Source: Nocardia exalbida NBRC 100660 (GTDB lineage Bacteria > Actinomycetota > Actinomycetes > Mycobacteriales > Mycobacteriaceae). From it: a stretch of DNA of 63,230 nucleotides. How positions within the stretch are numbered: position 1 is the first letter of the stretch; each line of letters opens with the position of its first letter. Location of the stretch: contig NZ_BAFZ01000076.1 of NCBI RefSeq assembly GCF_000308575.1, forward strand, positions 1 through 63,230. Reading direction: 5' to 3'. This document shows positions 1-8,883 of the stretch, piece after piece. The notes under the pieces are model-generated. The model was not told the DNA's origin. It made no database searches and saw only the letters and a program-made list of their open reading frames with translations. The translations under genes were made by a program, and so were the position numbers.

Positions 1-1280
1 ACGGTCTGCGCGCGGCGATCGTCCGGACCTTGATAGCCGATCCGGACGGTGGGGTTCGGTGCACCGGAGGCCGCGACCGCCCTGGTCGCGTTCGCCACGT
101 CGCCACCGGAGTACTTGTTCGCCGCGCCGATGACCGCCGGATAGAACAGGGAGTCCTGCTGCACGACGTGCGCGTCGAGCGGGCCGGAGCCGAGCCCGGT
201 CTTCGGTGCGTCCGGTGCCTTGCCGAGCTTGTCGAACAGCGTCTGACGTGGCAGGCACAACGCGAACGCGCGGCGCGCCTCGACCGAGGCGAATACGCCG
301 CCGGTCGCCAGGACCAGTTGCTCGGCGCCCCGGCCCGGCATGGTCTGCACCGAGAAGCCGTTCAGATTCAGGTCTTTCACCGAATGCGCACCGATGTCGA
401 GCACGCCGACGGCGTTGTCGCCGACCTTCTGCTTCAGGTCGAAGGTCTTGGGCCAGACGACGATTCGCCCGGTCGCCGGTTTGTTGCCCCACCACCGTTC
501 GTTGGCGACCAGCACCAAGCCGTCCTCGCTGCCGAACGACTCGACGCGGTACGGCCCCGACGAAGGGAAGCGCGACAGGTCCAGCCGGCCGTCGGCCGGG
601 ATGACCCATCCGGTGTTCCAGAATTCCGCGATCCTGCCGAGCGCGTTCGGGTCACCGGTCTGCAACGCCGACACGACATTGGGCACGTTCGCGACGCGGG
701 CCGCGACGTGCGCGGGTACCAGCTCGCCCGCCGTGAACAGAGTGCGCCACGGCAGGTAACGCCGACCGGGCCGGAACACCACCGTGGCATCCCGCGAACC
801 GGGCTGGCAGTCGACACGCTCGATGTCGTCGTAGCCGCTGGTGCTCGCGGCGTCGAAGAGCGGAACCGCGCCGCGGTCACCGGGTTTGGTGTACCGCCCG
901 CTACGGGCGGCCCAGGCCAGCACCAAGTCGTCACACGAGGTCGGCACACCGTCGGAGTACACGCCGTCGGGGTTGAGGCGGTACTGGATGGTCTGCGACT
1001 CCCCCGGCACCTCCTTGGCGGTGCCGAAGTCGGTGTCGGCGACCTGCTGGCCGTCCGGACCGGTGTAGAAGAAGCCGGTGAGCACCCGGGAGAACACCGC
1101 CGACGACCCGGAACTCGCTCCGAGCGTGCTACCGCCGTTATAGGTGGCGATGGTGGCATCGGTCGCGTAGCCGATGGAGGGAACCTGGTTCTTACTGGAG
1201 CAGCCGACCATCAACCCGGCGGCCAGCGTGCCCGCAGCGAGCGCTCCGATCAGTCGTACCGCACCGCGTGGCTGTCGCAT
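1..1280 (-). CDS. Peptide ABC transporter substrate-binding lipoprotein (family 5), C-terminus cut by window edge
   Basis: The reading frame stays open to the left edge, so the gene is partial. The start at 1280 gives a signal peptide with a lipobox ending LMVGC about 23 residues in, so the product should be a lipid-anchored exported protein. The mature region contains stretches typical of DppA/OppA-type solute-binding proteins, such as YRLNPDGVYSDGVP and, near the edge, VRIGYQGPDD. It begins 17 nt after the secF stop on the same strand, the position occupied in M. tuberculosis by the lipoprotein gene Rv2585c. The ligand is probably an oligopeptide, by family inference only. No permease genes are visible in the window. 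Confidence 0.85.
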   Translation of the reverse strand, partial: MRQPRGAVRLIGALAAGTLAAGLMVGCSSKNQVPSIGYATDATIATYNGGSTLGASSGSSAVFSRVLTGFFYTGPDGQQVADTDFGTAKEVPGESQTIQYRLNPDGVYSDGVPTSCDDLVLAWAARSGRYTKPGDRGAVPLFDAASTSGYDDIERVDCQPGSRDATVVFRPGRRYLPWRTLFTAGELVPAHVAARVANVPNVVSALQTGDPNALGRIAEFWNTGWVIPADGRLDLSRFPSSGPYRVESFGSEDGLVLVANERWWGNKPATGRIVVWPKTFDLKQKVGDNAVGVLDIGAHSVKDLNLNGFSVQTMPGRGAEQLVLATGGVFASVEARRAFALCLPRQTLFDKLGKAPDAPKTGLGSGPLDAHVVQQDSLFYPAVIGAANKYSGGDVANATRAVAASGAPNPTVRIGYQGPDDRRAQT

Positions 1281-1297
1281 GAAACCCCTGTCTGGTG

Positions 1298-2533
1298 TCA
1301 GTTCCGCCTTTTGTGCCGTTTACCGCTCGGGCGCGCACCGGGTCGCGGTGTCTGCCCCGCCGCGCGCTGTCCGCGCGGCGTCTCGTCGAAATCCCGGCCC
1401 GCTGCCATACTCGCCCGGCGCTCGGCCGCGACGCCTGCCCGTGCCCCTGCCGCACCGGCCCGCTTGGCCAGGACCTTCTTGGTGTGCGCCGCCACCGGCC
1501 CCCAGCGCTCTTTGATCGAGACCAGCAGCGGAGTCGCGAAGAAGATCGAGGAGTAGGTGCCGACCAGCAGACCGACCAGCTGCACCAGCGCCAAGTCCTT
1601 GAGGGTGCCCACGCCCAGCATCCAGACCGCGATCACCATCAAGCCGACGATCGGCAGGATACCGATCAAGGCGGTGTTGATCGAGCGCATCAGCGTCTGG
1701 TTCACCGCGAGGTTCGCCTGCTCGCCGTAGGTGCGCCTGGTCAGGTGCAGGATGCCGTGGGTGTTCTCCTCGACCTTGTCGAACACCACGACCGAGTCGT
1801 AGAGCGAGAAGCCGAGGATCGTCAGGATGCCGATCACCGTGGCCGGGGTGACCTCGAAGCCGACGAGCGAGTACACGCCCGCGGTGACCGTGACGTCGAA
1901 GGCCAGCGCCGCCAGCGCCGCGATGGCCATGTGCGGTTCGAATCGGACCGCGATGTAGACCGCCACGAGCACGAGGAACACCGCGAGCGCGATGAGCGCC
2001 TTGCGGGTGATCTGGCTGCCCCAGGTCTCGCTGACGTCGGAGGTGCTGATCGCGGCCCGGCTCGGGTTGCCGGACTTGTCCTTCGGCTGGAATTTCGCGA
2101 ACAGCGCGTTGTTCAGCGCCTCCACCTGCTGCTGGTTCAGCGCCTCTGACCGGATCAGCATGGTGGCCGATCCGCCGGTGCCGACGGTCTGCACCGAGAC
2201 CGGGTCGGTGCCGATGGCGCCGCGGTAGACGTCCTCCGCCGCGCTGGTGGTCGCGTTCCCCGCGGGGAACTGGATGCGGGAACCACCCTCGAAGTCGATG
2301 CCGAAGTTGAAGCCGCGGAAGAGGATGCTGCCCAGCGAGACGAGCACGATCGCGGCGGTGATGAGATACCACATCCGGCGCTTGCCGATGACGTCGATCG
2401 CGCCGGTACCGGTGTAGAGGCGGTTGAGGAAGCCGTGCTTGGGCGGCTGCGGCTCGCCGACCGCCGCGAACACGTCGGTGATCTCGGTGGCGCTCGTCTT
2501 GTCGAGCGAGGGGGTGGTGTGGCTGTTGGTCAT
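1298..2533 (-). CDS. secF: Protein translocase subunit SecF
   Basis: SecF is an integral membrane subunit of the SecDF complex, which uses proton motive force to help SecYEG and SecA export proteins. The 411-residue product has an early membrane segment near residues 53-73, the family signature GIDFEGGSRI just after it, a periplasmic domain with QQQVEALNNAL, and a C-terminal block of membrane segments containing GFSLYDSVVVFDKVEEN, typical of SecF and the RND fold. The last 50 residues are a basic low-complexity tail. The ATG start lies 7 nt after the secD stop, so the two are almost certainly co-transcribed. Confidence 0.97.
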   Translation of the reverse strand: MTNSHTTPSLDKTSATEITDVFAAVGEPQPPKHGFLNRLYTGTGAIDVIGKRRMWYLITAAIVLVSLGSILFRGFNFGIDFEGGSRIQFPAGNATTSAAEDVYRGAIGTDPVSVQTVGTGGSATMLIRSEALNQQQVEALNNALFAKFQPKDKSGNPSRAAISTSDVSETWGSQITRKALIALAVFLVLVAVYIAVRFEPHMAIAALAALAFDVTVTAGVYSLVGFEVTPATVIGILTILGFSLYDSVVVFDKVEENTHGILHLTRRTYGEQANLAVNQTLMRSINTALIGILPIVGLMVIAVWMLGVGTLKDLALVQLVGLLVGTYSSIFFATPLLVSIKERWGPVAAHTKKVLAKRAGAAGARAGVAAERRASMAAGRDFDETPRGQRAAGQTPRPGARPSGKRHKRRN

Positions 2534-2540
2534 CGCGTCC

Positions 2541-4211
2541 TCACGCCTTCCCGAGGGCGGCCTCGGCCGCCTTCCGCTCGCGGGCGATCTGCTGGATCGC
2601 GCCCAGGCCGTTCACCGAGGGCTTGGACCAGAACGCCGTCCGTGAAGCCAGCAGCACCAGCGGCGACGTGACCAGGAACACCACGACGACGTCGAGGATC
2701 GTGGTGAGACCGAGGGTGAACGCGAAGCCCTTCACCTGGCCGACGGCCAGGATGTACAGCACCGCCGCGGCGATGAAGCTGACGGCGTTGCCGGACAGAA
2801 TGGTCCGGCGGGCGCGCTGCCAGCCGCGGGGAGCCGCGGAACGGAAGCTGCGTCCTTCGCGCATCTCGTCCTTGATGCGTTCGAAGAACACCACGAACGA
2901 GTCGGCGGTCATACCGATACCGATGATCAGACCGGCGATACCGGCGAGGTCGAGTGTGAAGCCGATCCAGCGCCCGAGCAGCACCATGATGCCGTACACC
3001 GCGAAGCCGGAGGCCACCAGTGACAAACCGGTGACGAAACCCAGCATCCGGTAGTAGGTGAGGCAGTAGAGCAACACCACGACCAAGCCGACCGCCCCGG
3101 CGAGCAGGCCCGCCTTCAACGAGGACAGGCCCAGCGTCGCGGAGACCGTCTCGGCCTCGGAGGTCTGGAACGACAGCGGCAGCGAGCCGTACTTCAGCGT
3201 GTTCGCCAGTTCCTTCGCCGATGTCGCGGTGAAGTTGCCCGAGATCTGGGTGCGGCCGCCCTGCTGCGGGCCCTGCTGCACGACCGGTGCGCTGACCACC
3301 TTCGAGTCGAGCACGAAGGCGACCCGCTTGTAGACGTACTCGCCGGTCAGCGTCGCCCACGCGTCGCTGCCACCGGACTTGAAGTCCAGATAGACCTCGT
3401 GCCTGGCCTGTTGCTGGTTCAGCCCCGAGGTGGCGTCCTTGATCTCCTGGCCGTCGATGCGGCTCTTGTCCAGCAGGAAGACCTCGGTGCCGTCGGTCGA
3501 GCAGGTCACCAGCGGAAGAGCCGGGTCGTCGTTGCCCGCGAGTGGATCGGACTTTCCGCAGTCCATGGTGGCCAGCGCGGTCTGCTGCACGGACGGGTCG
3601 GAACTCTGCCGCAGCGCCCTGGCCGCCTGGATCTCCTTCGTCGCCTCTTCGGTGGGCGTCAGGCTGGGATCGGCGGGAGGCTGCGTCGGCTGCTGAGCGG
3701 GGAACACGCGCTGCTGCGGAGCCGGGGCGGGCTCGGTGGTCTCCGGTGTCGCGGGTTGCGTCGTCTCCGGCTGCGCGGCCGGCGCGGGCTGGGTGCCCGG
3801 CGTCGTCTGCGGGGTGGCGCCCCGTCCCGTCGCGGGCACGGCCTGCAATACGGGCCGGATGTAGAGCTTGGCGGTGGTCGCGAGCGCGCGCGCCTGCTGC
3901 CCGTCGTCGCCGGGCACGGTGATCACGATGTTGTCGCCGTCGATGACGACCTCGGAGCCGCCGACACCGAGCCCGTTGACCCGGTTCTCGATGATGTCCT
4001 GCGCCTTCTTCAGGCTGTCCTGGCTCGGCTTGCTGCCGTCCGGCGTGCGCGCGGACAGCGTGACGCGGGTGCCGCCCTGCAAATCGATACCGAGCTTGGG
4101 TGTCGGGGACTTGTCACCGGTGAAGAACACCAGCGCATAGACCACGGCCAGCAGCGCGGCATAGACACCGAGCAACCGCAGCGGGTGCGCCGATCCCTGG
4201 GAAGGTGGCAC
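2541..4211 (-). CDS. secD: Protein translocase subunit SecD
   Basis: SecD pairs with SecF to drive late steps of Sec export. The 556-residue product begins with a membrane segment at about residues 10-30, followed by the signature GIDLQGGTRVTL. A proline/glutamine/threonine-rich insertion near residues 140-185 is characteristic of actinobacterial SecD and is not in E. coli SecD. The C-terminal third has the SecD membrane block with GIAGLIIGIGMTADSFVVFFERIKDE, read here as two pieces of the same conserved helix pair. The start is GTG, with AGGAG about 10 nt upstream. It lies between yajC and secF, which matches the mycobacterial operon. Confidence 0.97.
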   Translation of the reverse strand: MPPSQGSAHPLRLLGVYAALLAVVYALVFFTGDKSPTPKLGIDLQGGTRVTLSARTPDGSKPSQDSLKKAQDIIENRVNGLGVGGSEVVIDGDNIVITVPGDDGQQARALATTAKLYIRPVLQAVPATGRGATPQTTPGTQPAPAAQPETTQPATPETTEPAPAPQQRVFPAQQPTQPPADPSLTPTEEATKEIQAARALRQSSDPSVQQTALATMDCGKSDPLAGNDDPALPLVTCSTDGTEVFLLDKSRIDGQEIKDATSGLNQQQARHEVYLDFKSGGSDAWATLTGEYVYKRVAFVLDSKVVSAPVVQQGPQQGGRTQISGNFTATSAKELANTLKYGSLPLSFQTSEAETVSATLGLSSLKAGLLAGAVGLVVVLLYCLTYYRMLGFVTGLSLVASGFAVYGIMVLLGRWIGFTLDLAGIAGLIIGIGMTADSFVVFFERIKDEMREGRSFRSAAPRGWQRARRTILSGNAVSFIAAAVLYILAVGQVKGFAFTLGLTTILDVVVVFLVTSPLVLLASRTAFWSKPSVNGLGAIQQIARERKAAEAALGKA

Positions 4212-4330
4212 AGTACGTCATCTCCTAGGCGGGAAGTCGAGGATGGAACAGCGGGCGTGCGCCAGCGGCGCCGGGTGCGCGGACCAACGGCCGCGGCGAC
4301 ATCCGGCGAGCCGGGGCACAACCGGAACGA

Positions 4331-4687
4331 TCAGTCCTTGGTCAGGCGGGTCTCGGTCTGCTCGGCGGATTCCTCGACGGCGTCGGTCGCGTCCGAGCCG
4401 CCGGTCTCCGTGGCGGTCTCCTCGGCGCCCACCTCTTCGGTGCGCACCTCACGGATGGCCTGGCGCAGCCACGTGGTGACCACGTCCTCGGCGATCTCGA
4501 GATCGACCGTGGTGTCATCGAGGTCGACCACGGTGCCGTACAGACCCGACGTGGTGACGACCTGATCGCCGACCTTCAGGTTGTCCTGCATGCCTGCGAC
4601 CTTCTCGGCTTCCCGCTTCTGACGGCGGACACCGAGGAACATCGGCACGAGCAGGGCTACCAGTAGCAGCGGAAACAGCAGTTCCAT
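4331..4687 (-). CDS. yajC: Preprotein translocase subunit YajC
   Basis: YajC is a small accessory membrane protein of the SecDF complex. The 118-residue product has one N-terminal membrane helix (about residues 2-20), a basic RRQKREAEK stretch facing the cytoplasm, and the conserved core VGDQVVTTSGLYGTVV near residues 42-57. The C-terminus is an acidic tail rich in E, T and D. It is the first gene of the yajC-secD-secF run on the minus strand; the 119-nt gap before secD holds no other gene that I can see. Confidence 0.95.
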   Translation of the reverse strand: MELLFPLLLVALLVPMFLGVRRQKREAEKVAGMQDNLKVGDQVVTTSGLYGTVVDLDDTTVDLEIAEDVVTTWLRQAIREVRTEEVGAEETATETGGSDATDAVEESAEQTETRLTKD

Positions 4688-4808
4688 CGTCGAAGTCAGT
4701 CCCTAGTGTCGTGGGTGGGATGGACAAGTACCCACACAGTCTGCCAGTTCACCGCGCGAGTGCCACACCCGCACACCCGCTGGGCAGCTACAACGTTCTC
4801 ACCGCGCA

Positions 4809-4848
4809 CCGCCTCGCCCGGCGAACGACACTCCGGCGGGCGAGGCGG
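4809..4848 (-). terminator. Strong hairpin after the monooxygenase gene
   Basis: A perfect 12-bp stem (CCGCCTCGCCCG at 4809-4820 with its complement at 4837-4848) closes a 16-nt loop just 3' of the monooxygenase stop. There is no clear U-tract, so it may act as an intrinsic or Rho-assisted terminator, or only as an RNA-stabilising end. Confidence 0.55.
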
Positions 4849-4857
4849 GCGCCGACC

Positions 4858-6348
4858 TCAGGCGGTCCTGCCGTAGGCGTAGTCCTCCAGCGGGAAGGCG
4901 ACCGCCTCGCGATGCGCGTTGAGCGTGCTGGTGGGCCGCAGCAGGGCCGCCTCGCCGTGCTGGTTGAAGTAATAGCTGCGCGCGGTGGCGCAGTCGCCGC
5001 CGTAGAAGACCGAGGAGCCCAGCTTGGCGGTGACCCGGTCCAGGAACGCCGCGTTGGCCTGCTCGGTGACCTCGAAGGTCGTCTCGCCCCGGCGGCGCAG
5101 CTCGCCGAACAGGCGGCCCATGTGCTTCATCTGCGCTTCGATGGTGGTGAAGTAGGACAGGCCACTGTAGGAGTACGGGCTGTTGAGGCTGAGGAAGTTG
5201 GGGAACTTCGGCACCGTGATGCCCTCGTAGGCCTGGAACCGGTTGTCCCGCCAGAACTTTCCGAGATTCACCCCGTCGCGGCCGATGATCTCGATGGCCG
5301 GGAAGTTCACGTCCCACAGGTTGAAGCCGGTGGCCAGGATCAGCGTGTCGATCTCGGTCTTGTGCCCGTCCGCGGTAACGATGCCGTCCGGCTCGATGTG
5401 GTCGATCGAGTTCGTCTCCAGCCGCACGTGCGGCTGGTTGAACGTGGTGAAGTAGTGGTTGGAGAAGGTCGGCCGCTTGCACCCGAAGTCGTAGTCCGGG
5501 GTCAGCCGCCTGCGGGTCTCCTTGTCCCGCACGGACGCCCGCAGATGCGCCTTGGCCAGCGCGCCCGCGCCCTTGTTCAGCAGCCTGGCCTGCTTGAAGT
5601 GCAGCACCCCGACCACCATCAGCGCCTCCAGCAGGCTGGTGTTGACCAGTCGCGCGGCCTTCTGCGTGGCGGGGACCCGCTCGAACAGCTTCCGCACCGG
5701 CGCGGGGATCGCGGTGTCGATCTTCGGGACCACCCAGATCGGGGTGCGCTGGAACACCGTGAGCGCTCGCGCCTTCTCGGCGACCTCCGGTACCAGCTGC
5801 ACGGCCGTGGCGCCGGTGCCGATGATCGCGGCCCTGCGGCCGGTGAGATCGAAGCCGTCCTCCCAGGCGGTGGTGTGGATGATCTTGCCTGCGAACGAGT
5901 CGATACCGGGGAACGGCGGCGTGTAGGGCTGGGACAGGAATCCGGTCGCGGTCAGCAGATAGCGGCCGGTGACCGTCTGCCCGCCCGCGATCGAGACCAC
6001 CCAGTGCTGCCGCTCTTCGTCCCAGCGCGCGCCGTCGACGACGGTGCCGAAGCGCATGCGGCGGCGCAGGCCGTACTTGTCCGCGACGTGTTCGGCGTAC
6101 TTCTTCAGCTCCTCGCCCGGCGCGAACAGCCGCGACCAGTGCGGATTCGGTTCGAAGGAGTAGGAGTAGGTGACCGAGGCGATGTCGACCGCCAGACCCG
6201 GGTAGTGGTTGACGTGCCAGGTGCCACCGAGATCGTCCTCGCGTTCGAGGATGACGTAATTGCTCAGGCCGAGCCGATCGAGCTGAATCCCCGCTCCCAT
6301 GCCCCCGAACCCCGCACCGACTACGACCGCGTCGTATTGAGGCGCCAC
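4858..6348 (-). CDS. FAD-dependent Baeyer-Villiger-type monooxygenase
   Basis: The product is 496 residues. It has an N-terminal FAD-binding GxGxxG (VVVGAGFGGMGA), the diagnostic Baeyer-Villiger fingerprint FxGxxxHxxxW (FAGKIIHTTAWE) and a second dinucleotide-binding GTGATA for NADPH. Such enzymes insert oxygen next to a ketone to make esters or lactones; the substrate cannot be read from sequence. The frame is open far upstream, but the GTG at 6348 is chosen because AGGAGG (6355-6360) sits 6 nt before it and the conserved N-terminus starts there. It is divergent from a TetR gene, and a palindrome lies between the two starts, so the TetR product probably represses it. Confidence 0.9.
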   Translation of the reverse strand: MAPQYDAVVVGAGFGGMGAGIQLDRLGLSNYVILEREDDLGGTWHVNHYPGLAVDIASVTYSYSFEPNPHWSRLFAPGEELKKYAEHVADKYGLRRRMRFGTVVDGARWDEERQHWVVSIAGGQTVTGRYLLTATGFLSQPYTPPFPGIDSFAGKIIHTTAWEDGFDLTGRRAAIIGTGATAVQLVPEVAEKARALTVFQRTPIWVVPKIDTAIPAPVRKLFERVPATQKAARLVNTSLLEALMVVGVLHFKQARLLNKGAGALAKAHLRASVRDKETRRRLTPDYDFGCKRPTFSNHYFTTFNQPHVRLETNSIDHIEPDGIVTADGHKTEIDTLILATGFNLWDVNFPAIEIIGRDGVNLGKFWRDNRFQAYEGITVPKFPNFLSLNSPYSYSGLSYFTTIEAQMKHMGRLFGELRRRGETTFEVTEQANAAFLDRVTAKLGSSVFYGGDCATARSYYFNQHGEAALLRPTSTLNAHREAVAFPLEDYAYGRTA

Positions 6349-6380
6349 ACCGAACCTCCTGCTAGCTGAACCACATATCA

Positions 6381-6400
6381 CGGAATGACACATCATTCCG
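6381..6400. promoter_or_regulatory. Perfect inverted repeat, probable TetR operator
   Basis: CGGAATGA, a CACA spacer, then TCATTCCG form a perfect 8-bp inverted repeat in the 78-bp space between the divergent monooxygenase and TetR genes. Size and place fit an operator for the neighbouring TetR-family protein. Binding is inferred. Confidence 0.7.
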
Positions 6401-6405
6401 TTTGT

Positions 6406-6420
6406 GATGACTGTATCATC
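6406..6420. promoter_or_regulatory. Second, shorter inverted repeat between the divergent genes
   Basis: GATGA, CTGTA, TCATC is a perfect 5-bp inverted repeat just before the TetR start. It could be a second half of the operator region or a chance palindrome. Confidence 0.35.
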
Positions 6421-6426
6421 GGCAAG

Positions 6427-7050
6427 GTGACGAAGCCATCCACGCGTGCCGAGCGACGGAAAGCCGAACTGCGTCAGGAGATCATCGACACCGCGTTCGT
6501 CTGCTTCGCGGAGAAGGGCTATCACACCACCGGCATCGCCGACATCGCGGGACAGCTGGGCATCGGTCACGGCACCTTCTACCGGTACTTCAGCAACAAG
6601 CGCGACATCATCGACCACGTCATCGACGACTTGGCCGCGCGCATCATCGCCGCCCTCGGCACCGAGAACGCCCCGGACGCCGCCGCCTCCCTCGACGAGT
6701 ACCGCGCCCAGATCGACCGCATCGGCGTGGCCCTCACCGAGATCCTGCTGGCCGATCGCCGGGTGGCCCAGCTGCTGCTGTTCCACGCCACCGGCATCGA
6801 TGACGAGCTCACCCAGCGGCTGTACGGGCTGCTCGATACGGCCGACGCGCTGACCGCGGGCTATCTCGACCACGGCGTCGAGCAGGGCTATCTGCGCGCC
6901 GACCTGGACACCATGAACACCGCGCGAGCGGTGACCGGCATGTTGATCGCGGGCATCGTCTACTCGCTGCGCGAACCGGACGAAGCTTCGATCGCCGGGC
7001 TGACCCAGGCGATCCGCCGCCTGCTCGTGGACGGCGTTCGCAAGGACTGA
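6427..7050 (+). CDS. TetR/AcrR family transcriptional regulator
   Basis: The 207-residue product has a classic N-terminal TetR DNA-binding domain: RAERRKAELRQEIIDTA, then GIADIAGQLGIGHGTFYRYF as recognition helix-turn-helix, and a divergent C-terminal ligand-binding domain. An in-frame ATG at 6385 would add 14 residues, but that start lies inside the palindromic operator, so the GTG at 6427, which begins just before the conserved TKPSTRAERRK region, is preferred. Divergent placement next to the monooxygenase suggests that it represses that gene, and itself, until a ligand binds. The ligand is unknown. Confidence 0.88.
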   Translation: MTKPSTRAERRKAELRQEIIDTAFVCFAEKGYHTTGIADIAGQLGIGHGTFYRYFSNKRDIIDHVIDDLAARIIAALGTENAPDAAASLDEYRAQIDRIGVALTEILLADRRVAQLLLFHATGIDDELTQRLYGLLDTADALTAGYLDHGVEQGYLRADLDTMNTARAVTGMLIAGIVYSLREPDEASIAGLTQAIRRLLVDGVRKD

Positions 7051-7210
7051 GCGGCTCGGCAATCCCCCTGACACCGCCACCGGCGCTAGGGTGAGGCGCA
7101 CTGATCCGACGCTTTCGCCAGGGGGACGGCCCTTGTTCGCAAAAGGCCAGGGAAACACGAAATTTCCCTTCCGATCGGCCCGGCGCACCGCGCCTGACAG
7201 AATGTCGCCC

Positions 7211-7765
7211 GTGACTCCCGAGGACGTGCGCCGCACCCGTTTCGCGACCCCCACGCTCGGGCACCGTGGCTACCACGCGGACGAGGTGGATGCCTTCCTC
7301 GAACTCGTCGCCGCGACCCTGGCCGGGGAGGGCGCGCTGGCCGCCGACGATCTACGGCATGTCGGTTTCGGCGCGCCACGGCTCGGCCAGCGCGGTTACC
7401 GCGCCGACCAGGTCGACGAATATCTCGACCAGTTGCGCGTCGAACTGGAGTTCCGTCAGCGCGGCGTCCGGCCGGTCCCGGCCGCGAACGGCAACGGCCA
7501 CGCCATCCTCACTCCGGATGACGTGCGGCGCATGCGATTCAGCCAAGCCGCGGTGGGGCGGCGCGGATACAACGAGGAAGAGGTCGGCGCTTTCCTCGAC
7601 CTGGTCGCCGCGACCCTCGTGCACGGCGGGCCGGGCAGTCTCACCATCGCCGATGTCGAGGCCGTCCGTTTCACCGAGGCCCGCCTCGGCACCCGCGGCT
7701 ATCAACGCGACGAGGTCGACGCCTTCCTCGACCTGGTCGCCGCCGCACTGCGCGATCGCCGCTGA
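7211..7765 (+). CDS. Small protein made of four DivIVA-type N-terminal repeats
   Basis: The 184-residue product is almost wholly four copies of one roughly 35-residue motif, of the form (L/V)TPxDVRRxRFxxPxLGxRGYxxDEVDAFLDLV. Copies begin near residues 1, 41, 98 and 146. This motif is the membrane-binding N-terminal domain of DivIVA/Wag31 (DivI1A domain), but the long coiled coil that normally follows is missing. A role in polar growth or division is plausible but unproven. A CAGAAT hexamer lies 7 nt before the GTG at 7211, as for a leaderless mRNA; an in-frame ATG at 7202 would add three residues. It is convergent with ruvB. Confidence 0.8.
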   Translation: MTPEDVRRTRFATPTLGHRGYHADEVDAFLELVAATLAGEGALAADDLRHVGFGAPRLGQRGYRADQVDEYLDQLRVELEFRQRGVRPVPAANGNGHAILTPDDVRRMRFSQAAVGRRGYNEEEVGAFLDLVAATLVHGGPGSLTIADVEAVRFTEARLGTRGYQRDEVDAFLDLVAAALRDRR

Positions 7766-7792
7766 CCGCGGTCGGTCACCCGGACGGGCGAT

Positions 7793-8875
7793 TCATTCGA
7801 AGAGATCGAGCGTGGGGTGTGGCTCGCGACCGCGCACTTCGATGGAGCCGAACACGAGGTCGGGCGGCGGGACGAGACCGAGGTGCTCCCAGGCGGCCGC
7901 GGTGGCGACCCGGCCGCGCGGTGTGCGCGCGACCATGCCCGCGCGCACCAGGAACGGTTCGCATACCTCCTCCACGGTAGCGGCCTCTTCTCCGACCGCC
8001 ACGGCCAAGGTGGACACCCCCACCGGGCCGCCGCCGAAACTACGGACTAGGGCGCCGAGGACCGCGCGGTCGAGCCGGTCGAGGCCGAGTACGTCCACGT
8101 CGTAGACCTCGAGCGCGGCGTGGGCGATCGCGCGGGTGATGCGGCCGTCGGCACGCACCTCGGCGTAGTCGCGGACGCGGCGCAGCAGGCGGTTGGCGAT
8201 ACGGGGCGTGCCGCGCGAGCGCCCCGCGATCTCGGCCGCCGCCTCCTCCTCGATCACGACACCGAGGATGTGCGCCGAGCGCTTCAGGATGCGCAGCAGT
8301 TCGCCGGGCTCGTAGAAGTCCATGTGCCCGGTGAAACCGAAACGGTCGCGCAGCGGGCCGGTCAGCGCTCCGGACCTGGTGGTGGCACCGACCAGGGTGA
8401 ACGGCGCGATGTCCAGGGGAATGGAGGTCGCGCCGGGCCCCTTGCCGACGACCACGTCCACCCGGAAGTCCTCCATCGCCAGGTAGAGCATCTCCTCCGC
8501 GGGACGCGCCATCCGGTGGATCTCGTCGATGAACAGCACGTCGCCCTCGACCAGGTTGCTGAGCATGGCGGCCAGATCGCCCGCCCGCTCCAGCGCGGGA
8601 CCGGACGTGATCCGCAAAGCGGTGCCGAGTTCGGCGGCGATGATCATCGCCATGCTGGTCTTGCCGAGACCCGGCGGCCCGGACAGCAGGACGTGGTCCG
8701 GAGTGCCGCCGCGTTGTTTGGCTCCGCGCAATACCAGCGCGAGCTGTTCGCGCACACGGGGCTGGCCGATGAAGTCGTCCAGCGACTGCGGGCGCAGACT
8801 CGCCTCGATCTCGCCGTCGGACCTCAGATAGCTTGCGCTGACCTGGGATTCGGTAGGTTCCTCGTGGTGGTCCAT
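7793..8875 (-). CDS. ruvB: Holliday junction branch migration ATPase RuvB
   Basis: RuvB is the hexameric AAA+ motor that drives branch migration of Holliday junctions with RuvA. The 360-residue product shows ASLRPQSLDDFIGQ near the N-terminus, Walker A GPPGLGKTS, Walker B LFIDEIHRM, sensor region GATTRSGALT, and a C-terminal winged-helix domain with VSTLAVAVGEEAATVEEVCEP. It is the last gene of ruvC-ruvA-ruvB on the minus strand, 8 nt after ruvA. It is of usual length with no oddities. Confidence 0.98.
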   Translation of the reverse strand: MDHHEEPTESQVSASYLRSDGEIEASLRPQSLDDFIGQPRVREQLALVLRGAKQRGGTPDHVLLSGPPGLGKTSMAMIIAAELGTALRITSGPALERAGDLAAMLSNLVEGDVLFIDEIHRMARPAEEMLYLAMEDFRVDVVVGKGPGATSIPLDIAPFTLVGATTRSGALTGPLRDRFGFTGHMDFYEPGELLRILKRSAHILGVVIEEEAAAEIAGRSRGTPRIANRLLRRVRDYAEVRADGRITRAIAHAALEVYDVDVLGLDRLDRAVLGALVRSFGGGPVGVSTLAVAVGEEAATVEEVCEPFLVRAGMVARTPRGRVATAAAWEHLGLVPPPDLVFGSIEVRGREPHPTLDLFE

Positions 8876-8883
8876 GACGCGCC

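Noticed and set aside
6349..7254. Upstream extension of the monooxygenase frame through the TetR gene
   Set aside because: The frame is open by GC bias only. The ribosome site and conserved N-terminus place the start at 6348, and the TetR gene on the other strand has clear family features.
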